From positions 1,550,001 to 1,614,000 of the forward strand of contig VWZX01010527.1 in NCBI GenBank assembly GCA_013399015.1: a stretch of 64,000 nucleotides of DNA, given 5' to 3'. The position numbers and the translations under genes are program-made. Shown in pieces: positions 39,701 to 51,700 of this stretch. A model generated the notes under the pieces. That model was not told the origin of the DNA. It saw only the letters and a list, made by a program, of their open reading frames with translations, and made no database searches. Position 1 is the first letter of the stretch. Every line of letters starts with the position of its first letter. Source of the stretch: Galbula dea (taxonomy: Eukaryota > Chordata > Aves > Piciformes > Galbulidae).

Positions 39701-42700
39701 GAGAACAGCTCTAGACCAAAGGTGGCCTGTGACCCAACAGATCAATAAATTGTAAGTTTAAGAATCAGGAAGAAGAGTTGTTTCTGTGAGTTCAGTTTGC
39801 AAAACTGACACAGCACCACTAATGTAGTACAACATCAGTTGAGTCTCTCTTTATCTGCCAGTAGCACTGCAGACAGAAAGGCACACACTCCACACAGCAA
39901 CTGAAAAGACCATAGGCATGAACTCTGCCTCTTTGCTGTCTCTCCCATTACGTGCCTCACACAGAGCAGGACAAATGGAAGTACAGAATGGTTGAGGTTT
40001 GAAGGCACCTCCAGAGGTCATCTTAGCCACTGAGGGTGGCTACAGCATGTGCTAGTCACACTACAAATACAGAGCTGTGACTTAGGGAGTAGGTTAAATT
40101 TGACTTTTGAGCTGGCCTAGATGGTCAGTGTAATTACTACTAACACATTGCTCAAAATTACATGTTTCATTAACAACAATTAAATTCTAGTGATGGTCTT
40201 TATCTCAACACTCAGACTATTATGTTATATTGAACAGAAAATGACAGTTTATCTTAGATGCTTTTAGTACATGCAGAATTATTTGGGATGTTTCTGGGCC
40301 TTGCCTAGACTGTGAGTTAGTAATACAGCTTTTGATGATCCCTTTCCTTGAGACACACATTGCAAAAATATGTAACAATATAACCATAACCTTGATATCA
40401 AAAGGTCACCTACTGCACTTGATCATTTCATTTTGTTTGCACAGGGTGCATTTACTCTATCATACATGAGAACTTAAAGTAGAAAGAGAATATGAGACAG
40501 AGCTGATGTCAGAAAAATCAGAAGTAACACAGAGTTACAGTGATCCTGGTAATGTCAACAGGAGTTCAGAATTCCACCTACCAGCTCTACTTCTATGCTC
40601 CCATTGTACCTACCAGGCAGGTTGGGTTTTGTTATTGCCACCTTCAAGCTCTGCATAGCTACCTGTTCTGTTTTACAAAACCTAACCAGAACCCAAAGAG
40701 ACAGATCACCCACATACCGATATTGGGGAAAAATGGCTCCGAACGCTGGCGAATCATGGCTTGCATCTGTCGCTGCTGCTGCTGCTCCTGTCTTTCCTGG
40801 TCCAAGAGGTCCTGCAGAAGGAGTGGCTGTTCCTCTAGCAGAAGTGGTCTCTCTCGATTTTGTTGCTGAGCTAAGGGTTGAGGGAGCATTATCTGTTGGG
40901 GACCCGCTATGCCACTAGGACCAGGACGGTTTGTTACAGCCACAGTTTGATTAGATGTCTGTCCTGTCCCAAAGTTATGATTAGATGATTGACTCTGAAT
41001 GAATCCTGGATTTGGTGACCCTTGAGAAAAATTATGGTTCATTCGTGGAACCATGGTCAAATTTGAATTTAAAGTGTTTTCTAAGATCTGTCCAGCAGGT
41101 GTCATTAGTGTTTGTGGAATACCTGATGCGTGGTTGATTTGTGTTGTTGGCAAAGATTGAGATGGAGATGGTAGAGTCCCTGCTTCAGCATTATCTGAGC
41201 TTTCATTAGCTAGTAAACTTGAGAGGACTGGTGTGGACCCAGAAATACTGCAGGAACTTACTGCTCCTTGAACAGGCAGTGGAGCAGATCCCTGAGCATC
41301 TGGACTAGGCACCATTGTTTCTTGACTAGGAACAGCAGTAGTTTTGTCAGAGAATTCTGGGTTAGCAGGCTGCGCAGGAGCCTTTTCTCCATCCTTTATC
41401 TCCACTTCAGCAGCCTGTTGAGTACTTGTGGATTCAGCATTTCCATCACCTTTTTCATTTTCGTTCTTTTTTTCCTCCTGAGTGTTTGGAGAAAGTACCT
41501 CTGTTTTAATTTCGTTTTCTGTAGTAGATTTCTTCTGTGGAGATTTGGTCTCAGGAGGGGAAACAGTTCTATCACCATGTTCTTTCTGTTTTGGTTCTTC
41601 TGTCTTGCCCTGGATATCTAGTTTGTCATCAATGGGGACACTAAGATCTAGCTCTTCATTAAACATGTCTTTCTTGTCCCCCATATCAAGGTCTGGGTCT
41701 GTATATGCAATTATATCAAATTCCCCAGATCTCAGAAGATCATCAAGGTGAGGATCATTGGTTTCCAAATTATCTAAAGTGTCCAGTTCATCTCCTTTCC
41801 CATCCTCTGTGTCTAGATTCAAATTTTCCAGATCCTCATCATCTAAATCCTTGACTTCAACCCCCTCAAGGTCTTTCACATCCAAATCTTTTACAGCAGG
41901 ATCATCAGGATCAAGCTTTTCTTCTAGACCATCATTTGGCTGGTTGGGAATCTGTAAAGTTGCAGATTCATCACTTGGCGCGGAGGCAGACAAAGATGAT
42001 CCTGGGAATCCATCAGCAACTGGTGGATGACTTAAAGAACGTATTACAAGTGCAGGTGGGTTGTCAGGATTGATTTGATCCTGCTGGGATTGTGACATGT
42101 GTTCCAAATTTGCAGACATCTGCAAGGGGTTAGGTATACCTTGAGAATTATGTCGCAGCGGTTCTGCCTGTCTCGGGCCTGGAAACTCCTGTCTGGCTAG
42201 AAACCCTGCATGTCGTTGATGTTGTGCTGCTGGATCCATAACATTTGCAGCAGCAGGATTAAAAGGCAGCCTTGGCCTCCCATCAGGAGCTCTGTGACGT
42301 AACTCAATAAATGCCTGGCCCAATATATTGTGCTGCTGAACTGGAATTCCCTGTGGAGGAAAATGTTGAGAGATCCCAGATGGGTTATTTATTTGTGGAT
42401 TGTTCACTGGCCGAGGCATATCAATAGACAGAGATCTCCTCAGCTGGGGTGGAACTCCAGGGCGTTGCATTGGCTGCTGAGGACCGAGGAAGCGTTCTTG
42501 ACCTGATGGTGGACCATGGCCACCTCCTGGAAATCCATATCTAAAATAAAGTATGAAAGACTAAATCATCTTTTTTCTTAGGACTGCCTAGTCTGGCATA
42601 TTCCACTAAATAACTACTCAACAAAATGCTTTACATGATGCATTCATTAAGAGATTTAAATAAATATTTTGACTAATTATGCTTACATTTAAATGAGCTT

Positions 42701-45700
42701 TATGACTACAATAAAATAATTGCTTTAATTATGTTTAATAAACAACCTGTTTCTAATTTCAATAATAATAATGGAGACAAAACTCTGACATTAAAAACTC
42801 TCTTAGTGAATAAACTAGCAATGCAGCTCAGCAGCTCATCGTACACAATGATACCATGGGAATTTGGAAATCACCAAAATAAGCAGAATATATTGAAACT
42901 AAGAATTCCTGAGGTGACAATGTATGTCAATACTGGTGTTCATCTTCCATCACATACTCACTGTAAAAATGGCACAGACAGAAATTGATATTTGCTGACA
43001 TATTCATTACAAACAAACCCAAGAATATTACATTTCTTCATTATTAAGACATCAGAGCTAAAGTTAGACCTTTCACTTTACTTTTAAAAACAAAAGAGAG
43101 GCCCCAAAATCATGAGCAACAAGACCTTTCAGGTCACATCACAAGTACTGAAGCTCTCCATTTTTATTCCTGATTAATTCCCAATAAAAGACAGTGTAGA
43201 ACAGTGGTAGTGTAAAATACACGTTCTGCTACAGACATTTACAGTAATACACACTCTCCATACAGACTTCAGGAAGATCACCAGCTACTGTAGCCAACAC
43301 AGGTAATTTTTCATCAAAAAACCCCACACCTTTATCTAACAGTTTCTGTACATGTAGAACTACTCCTGTAACATGCTGGGTTTAAGAGATCAAAGAGCTT
43401 ACCTAAGACCATGAGGTCTCATCCCCATGGCATTCATATCACCTGGAAACTGGGGTCTATTGAACTGCCCATCAGCAGGAAATGGTCCACGTTGATCTTT
43501 TGGGTATACAGCGAACCTAGGCCCACCTGGAGGGACAACAGAGGACCTAATATTCCCAGGATATGGAGGAGGAGGGCGGTTAAAAATTTGACTTAAGTTG
43601 TCTTGCTGCCAGTGCTGAAGAGGAGCTGCATGGGTAGAAGCTGTGGTATCCTGCAAGGCTTTTTCCTGACGAACTGCATTCTTCTTCTGCTGCTGTTGCT
43701 GTAGGATAATTTCCCGTAATTTCTGGCGCTGTTTGAAAAACAAAGATCACTGTGTTTGACATTGCAACTGACACAGTTTGAAGGGTTAGACTCTCTTAGG
43801 TTAAGTCTTTTGGAGGAAAGAAATTCTTCCAATTGCTACTGAAAAATACTGTAAGCTACCATAAGCACCTCGGAAATTAGAAGAGTGATCAGATGGTGCA
43901 AGATGCTGGTAACATAACTTAATCTCCAGACCTCTTGATGAAGGGCATAGTTTGAACTCATTTTACCAATTAACATACAAGCAATGACCTCTTCTTTTTT
44001 TCTATTCCAATAAGGCAGGCCCTTTCACCACATGAAAAAGTACATTCTGAAGGAGAAAGGTGACCAAAGGTCCACTGAAGAAAATTCAGCAAGAGGTTTA
44101 CACCAAAGCTACAGAATTTACTCTGACTCTGTATGATAAATACTACCAATGTTTCTGTTAATTCCCTTCCCACTGCTCTTTCTAAACAAACTATTGAGCA
44201 GCATTCCACAAATTTAATCTAATTCTATGTCTCAGCAAGAGCTGTTTGCCAAACATTTATTGGCAAAAACTGGAGCAAATGAGCCTCAAGAAGAGCAGTG
44301 ACCAATGGCAGTTGTTCACGTCAGTATGTCAGCCAACTGAAAGTTAGGAGACCCTCACCTATACTCCCTTTTGCAGTCAGGGAACAAGTCACTGACAATC
44401 AGTTCTACGTCTCATCTATTATAGGACACAATTAATTGTCCTTTCAAGGTGTTCTATTTCCTCACACTGTAGCTAAAAGACCTATCACAGACCAATCATC
44501 TACATCTTCAGTGGCTTCAAAGATGGTCTTTGCTCCTTAAAAATTCATCATGTTTCTACATTCTGTATATTGTGGTTCTACCCAAACTGACACACCAAGT
44601 GAATTAAGATAATTCTGTGTTATATATCTCTGTTTAATGGCACAAAACTCCAAATGACAAGGAGAATGGGGGTAATTCTGCTATTTACAAATTTTTAGTA
44701 CAATCAGTATTAAACATTATTTTCACCTGTCTTAACTTCTCAGTATCTGCTTGAGACATATTCATGGTATTCTGTGCATCTGTTACTCCTGTAGTGGGTG
44801 CTGGACCAGGAACTTGTGAAACTTTGGGAAATTGTTGTCCTTGAGAACTCATTGGAGAATTTCCAGAGGCATTGAAGTTGCCCTCAGATCCAGGCTGTGG
44901 CTGCTCAGCAGCATCATGGGCCAGTTGACCAGTTCCAAAAGATTCTGGTTGAGGTCTTGGAGTCATTGGTGGCTGATCATACGGGTCACGGGCTGGAGCA
45001 GCTGGACCACGGCTAAATGAATCTGTTATTGCAGGTCCTGCAGGTCTGGGAGTTTGAGAACATGGATCTGATGGCCTGACAAAAGTGCCCTGCAACCTGT
45101 TCTGTGGTGTCTGCAAGAAAGGATCTCTATTTGCTATTAGTCCTGGTCTTGTCATTGCAGGTCTGTTAAAACTCTCTGGAATCCCTGGCCGTGGAGTTGC
45201 TGGCTGTTGAGAATAAGGATCACTGAGAACTGGCCTTGGTGTTCCAGGAGGTTGGGCATATGGATCAGAATGTCTCTGATTTGCTGGGGACTGAGCAAAT
45301 AAATCTGCTGGCTGAGCAGGTCTTGGTGTTGGTGGTTGCTGCATATATGGATCAACAGTGGTGGGCCGAGGAGTTCCTGGAGGTTGGGCATAAGGATCAG
45401 CAACTGGACGAGGAGTACCTGGAGGCTGGGAGTAAGGGTCCTGAGAAGCTGGCCTCGAAATGGGTCCAGACTGAGAGAAAGAATCACTCTGTTGTCGCAC
45501 TATCCGGGGTGGATGGGCAAAAGTCTCCTTTATTGCAGGGTGGGGAGTAAGGGGAGGCTGGCTGTATGGATCATTAGGCTGATTATGGGCAAAGTTATCC
45601 ACTGGCCTTGGTGTCAAAGGAGGCCTTTCATATGGATCAACAGCAACATGCCTTGGTGTAGCAGGCATTGATGCATAAGGATCCTGTGGGGACTGAGGTG

Positions 45701-48700
45701 GGCGCATAGGCGTTTTAAAAGGTCCAGGGCTGCCATCAACAGGAGCAGGAGTCAATGGTGGCCGTGCATACGCATCAGCAGAGGTTACTCTCTGTCTCTG
45801 AAAGGTATCAGTTCTAGGAGCTGGCTTAGTAAATGGATCACTGCTTCCAGCTGCTAAAGGAACCTTCCCTGACTGTTCCATAACTATGGGCGATCTTGGG
45901 ACTGCCAAAGGTTTGGGGAACTGCTCTGATGCTATGACAGGCCTGGGTGTGTCTGGTGGCTTTGCATAGGGATCACTGCTACCTGGAGATGAAGAACATG
46001 AATCCCTGACTGGCGAAGGCCTGCTTCCTGATGGTTCAGTTCCCTGAATGGGCCTAGATATGGATGACTGTGGTGCACATGTATCTAATGGTGCAATGGT
46101 ATTTCTTCTAACAAAGTTTTGGTTAATGGGTGCTGGTCGAGGTGTTCCCACCATTTTAGCATATGGATCCATTGGAGATGGAGGTCTTGTGTTTGTGGAA
46201 CCTGGAGAAAACATCTGTTGTGATGATGTCTGAGGAGTCTGAGACTGAGACAGTGAATCATGTACTGGGATTCGGGTCGGAGTCGGGGGTGGGGCTTGTG
46301 GCTTTAAGAACACATCATCTGAGGATGCTGATGTAGGCGTAGCAGGTAGCTGCTGCTTTGCAAACAGATCCTTATGGAATGTCTGTTGTGCAGGAGACAT
46401 ACTGCCACTGCCAGTCTGCGGTGTCAAGGGGCTCTGGATCCCGCTGCTAGGTGTGTCTGAGCCAGATTGGTTCAGAAGCTGTTGTGAACCAAACTGCTGC
46501 TGCTGTTGTTGCTGCTGCTGTTGTTGCTGCTCATTTTTCACTTGTTCAAGCTTCTGGGTGGCTTCTATTTTGGCTTGCTGTTTACTTTTTTGACGCATTT
46601 GCTGTTTTAAAATTGTGAGGAAAAAAAGGTTAGACTTGTAAGTCCAGGGTATACAAAATCTTTCTGATGATTGAATCCACAATTAAAACTTTAGCATACA
46701 TCAAAAAATCAATCACCAATATTTGTAAATTGCGAATTTTGAATGCAGTGGGAGCAGAGGGTCTAGCAGTTTGTAAAGTTCAATTACCCTAGCATGCACC
46801 TCCATTGCCTGGGAAGAAGTATTTCCCAGGTTGCCTAAAGAGCAGCACTGCTTTCCAACCTAAAAACTCTGAAGATGAAAGGTTACTAACAGCTGCAGCA
46901 CCGATGTGAGGTAAATGGGCTCTGAGAGACAATCAGCCCAATTCGAAGCAGTAGTCTGCAGGACAAGGTTACTGCAACATAGGGTATATAAAACACACTA
47001 CTGCAGTAGCCAGCCATACAGAGAAAGAATTACTTATTTCCATAAGAGGCAGGATTTAAGAGTCAAAGTTTAAAGGAAAGTTTTCTAACATTTACAAGCA
47101 ACTTCTCCTGTGACAGAATCTATTTTCTTCCTACGCAGAACGGCTGACTTTATACTCCTCTACAAAGAAAGATTAAAATGGATTTTAGCACAACAGATTC
47201 CAACAATGCAATAAAAAGCTGGATGAAAAATAACAAAAGTCCCTAAATGGAACACACCTGTCTGAATTTCCACTCCTGCTCGTGTTCTGATTCCCTCTGC
47301 TTTAATGGATCTTTAAAGAGGTCGGAGTCGATGCGTGCGCTCGGATCAATGCTATCCTGTTGCTGCTGCCTTTTCATGGAGTCATTTGACATCTGGACTT
47401 TATTGATGCGCAAAGCAGCTCTATTATCTCGGGCTTTTTGCTACAAAAGGAGAAAAAAATGTAGTTAGCCTTATTTTCTTCTGTTAAGTGTGAAGACTGC
47501 ATCTGCTATTCTTCCCAAATCTATCATTAAAGTATTTGTACAGCCTGCTTTAAACACGTGCATGCTTGTGAAAACTAAATGATGCACTTTGAAAGGAATT
47601 CCACACTAAAAATACTTCGCTTCTATAGAAATTCTGCATTTAAAATACATGCCAAGAACAAAGGAGTTATCAGCAGCAGAGGTCTTCTATCCATGAGGAG
47701 TGTCTGTTCAGATACTGTGCTGTGTCAAGAAAGTGTGAATCCCACCAGTTTACCTTTCAAATCCCATGCTGGTGGGGTCTGAAATCTGAAGACATCAGCA
47801 CAGCAGATGGTGTTTGGATCAATAAAGGCCACTAATGTGGAGAACTTCAATGACAAGAAAAATACAGTCTACTCCATTAAATAGCCTCTATAGATCTCAG
47901 TCTGTGTTAAGTTAGCAGTATAAACATAGGATATGGGCTTATGGATCAGGAAAAATTGGATGGAAGAACAGCAATCGCTCTTCAATGAGGCATTTTACAG
48001 CCATGCTGATACTTTAAAGCATCTAATGGAAGTTTCAAAGACTGTTTTACCACCAATCTAGGATGTGATTCCTTCTCTGAATCAAACCCTCACATCTTCT
48101 TTTTCACAATTTTATTTGCAGTTGTCAAGTAAGGGTTGCCTAGCAGAAAAGACTTTAATCCTTCCCCTCCAACAATGAAACAGTAACATGGATGAGAGCA
48201 TCAGTGTCACAGCAGCAGAAAAATTACTGTCATCTTCCCCTTAAGTGATAGGATTGTGCATACTAAGGCAAGTAAAAGGCCTACTGTGAAAATTTACTAA
48301 GACTTTCCTGACTACCATTTCTAAAGTAGCCTTTACTCATCCCCATGGTGTGTTAAGTCCCTCAGGAGAGATACCACAACAGCTACTTGTGTACACAGTG
48401 TCAGGTACACTAGCCACAGCTGAACAGCCAGAGTATATGGACTGTAACTTCTGTGAGAAAATAACTGTTTGCTATGTAAATACTCCTGTGTGCATGTGTG
48501 TGCACTTGCATGCACCCTCCTCCTGAACATGCAGGAAATAATTTCTGCAGCTGCTTTTCAGATATCCCTCAGGAGAATAGGAAGAGTGAGCATTCAGCTG
48601 CTGTTAGGAAGAAAGAAAGAATGGATGAGAACCAGGAGAGAATGGAAATGCAACAGGAAATTAAAGTACATTTGGTAACTATGGCTGGGAAGGTCAAGAA

Positions 48701-51700
48701 GAATGAATAATACAGGTTTTGAGATATGGATGGGGACAGGCTTCAACAAGAGGTTTCAAGAAAGCATAGGGGACACCCTCTGAACTGCAGAAGTTCTACA
48801 GAAGGAATCAATAATCACGTAACTCCAGATAGCTACTGAAAATATGTGCATTCACTTGACTCAGATGTGAAGAAGGTGGATGCTTTGGAAGAGAAAAATG
48901 GAGTGCTTCATACTCCCCACAACATGGAAGGCATCAGAAGAGTTTCCACCACAAAGCAACAGAAGAGAGTAAGCAGTAAAAGGGAATAGCAAGGTGAGAA
49001 AACAGGAGTAGAAGAAAATGATGAAAGTAGGGATGTGAGCACTGATGCCTCTTCATCACCTGAAAGACTTCAACAACTCTAATGGGGCTAAAAAAAAGGA
49101 AAGATTAGTGATGAGAAGATGAAAAAGGAAAGACACATCATGGTTTGTTATTATCCTTCAGAAGAAACTGGTGAGATCCTGTGCAGAAAGAGACAAAGCA
49201 AGTAAGACTTCAGGAAGGAATCAAATGTGGCAAAGAGGTTCTGGAAATCACAAATGTTCTTATCCCAGTTAATGTCTTCAGATGGCACAATCCTAATATA
49301 GTTTACTCCAAGGCTGAAAAGCAAAGAATACAAATAAGTATTTAGAGTTAGAAATCAAATTACAAACTCTTGGAGTCTGACCTTTCACTAACCCTAGAAC
49401 TTATTTTATTTTGAAAGAACAAATGAAAACTTTATAAATGAAATACATGTTTGCTGGAAGTACACAAATGCAGGTGGCAATTGTTCTTACCACATATGGA
49501 GCCCTCTCCTGTGAGCTTGCTTTCCTCCACAGTTTAGCAATCTGCTTCACTCTTGTAGCCCAGTCTGCAATCAAAAAACATGTTAATACAGAAGGCTTTG
49601 ATAAGTCTGGTTTATATTCTTTCAAATCAAGATGCATAAAATGCTAGAGAATATTTAACTTTATCCAGTAAACCTCCTACCTGGGAATTCTTCCTTCAGG
49701 TTAGGGAAGTTGATATTGGTATAGAGAACAGGTGCTACTGTTGCCATTTCACCCAAAGCTTCTTCTTTTTCCCACTTCAGAGTGCTTCTTTGAGCATTGG
49801 ACATTGTATCACCTTCACCTTCCAAAGGTGGAGCAGATGGTGCCCACGAGCTGTTGGGATCGCTTACCATTGGATTAAATGCTGGATTCTTATCCCTGAC
49901 AAATCACAAAAGGGTTTTGTTTTTTAGACAGATTGCTCTCAATATAAAAACCCCTCACAGATAGCAAAGTACTTATGCTGCTTGCTACTTCAGCAGCAAA
50001 CAAGCTGTGAGAACACAGAAGGTTTTGCAGTGCCTGTCAAGAACGAAGCAGTTAAATACTACTAATACCACAGCATTTATCACAACAACCCACCCACATG
50101 ACAAATGCTAAACCATAGGTATTCTTCTATTTCTCATCTTGACTTACCTGGTATCAGGATATGGTTGCTGTGTAATGGGAGAGAAAGTGCCCAGTCCACC
50201 TCCAGAAGCCAAAGCCGTATGAGGGAGATGAGGGTTAGGGCCAATCAGACCATTCATAAGTGGCACTCTTGGAAATGCATTCTCTCCTGGAATGAAGAAG
50301 TTTAAATTCCTGCTTTAAAGGCTGACTACTTGTAAGGTAGAGGTGGAAGCTTTCAGTGAAAAATGTCTCAGGTAATGAAAAACTAATTGCTGTAAAATGT
50401 TAACGGTATTGACCTCACATTTTTGGAAACTCCACCTCACAAAAACACGTGGATTTTTACACCATACCTGAACTAAATTATAAATCTAAAACTTTGTAAT
50501 TGTGGCAGCTCCCACAGGGAGAAGTTAAACAGTCTTACAGAGCTCAAATGCTGAAGTTACCTCCAAGTACTCAAGTAACTAGGAAACAGGCAACAAGATC
50601 TATATTATCTTTCCTTAAAACACCTCATTATTCACTTTAAACTCTCTCCTTTCTAAGACTTTTTGAAGTATGTCCTTTTTATGGAAATTCATCCAAGTAG
50701 GAAACCAATCTTTTTTCTTCTTAGGATTAATTCACCAGGAAAATCAATTTGCATACTACTTTTTGTAGTACCAGGATAACAGAATGGGCACTCTCTGCAT
50801 GAGCTCAGGGAAGATCCATTAGACCTGACATCTGATGAGAAAGGAGTGCATTTAATTATGCTCATACATACTACTAAAAAAATAATAATGCTCTAGTGAT
50901 AAAAACAGTAAATAAACTCATCTGCCCCCTGCTTTTAAATAAGATCATGAATATGCCATAACAACTCAGGGTAATTTTAGTAGTAACAAAGAAAATGATA
51001 ATCTCCCAGATACATTTAAAAAATACTTAGCCTTTTCTCTGTGATTTGGGTAGAACTAGCTGATATGTTGAATTGAATTCTTAAATGAAATTAAGACTCA
51101 GTAAAGCACTGTTACACAGACTGTTTCCTTACCCTTGAGGAGGTACTCAAAAGTAACTGAAGTCAGGAGAGAATATATGCTTTTTCAGAGATTTCAAAAC
51201 TATGCTGAAATAAAAGCTCTCATATGTCAGTAAAATCTAAAATAACTGTCCTTTCTATTAGCAATATTTGTGTGCATGTTAATCACATCCTCCCTTCAGA
51301 ACAGTTTTAGTGTAATGTATCATAAATCAACAAGGGCTGATTCCACGAAACAACAATAGCAGAAAGTAAAGGCACGACCAACTTTCAAATCAGCACTGAA
51401 AAGACACCCAACTCTCCTGACCAGGCTGCTCTTTTTAGAGGTAACAAAGGAACATACCTTGACTGTGCAAAGACATAAGTTGTGGTGGAGGTGGAGGCTG
51501 TGGCAAAGGAGCTGGCTGCGTGGTTGCTGGACTTAATACAGCTGTGAACAAATCTTCAACATCTTTTCCTCCTAGCTCTGCAAAAACACTGTGTGTGAGT
51601 TGGCTGGCATTGTTGTACTGCAATAATGTACTGCATTATTGTTCTGGTTTTGGCTGGGACAGTTAATTTTCCTCCTAGTTGCAGGTATAGTGCTATGGTT

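Larger units (their letters stand above)
39481..40717 (-). other. KMT2C intron W16-W17 (1.24 kb)
   Basis: Contains a short CR1 end (39982-40050) and the second copy of the duplicated segment (40086-40292). Confidence 0.8.

Noticed and set aside
41268..41621. 117-residue plus-strand open frame, and others over W16 and W14
   Set aside because: They are antisense shadows of large KMT2C exons with strong codon bias.
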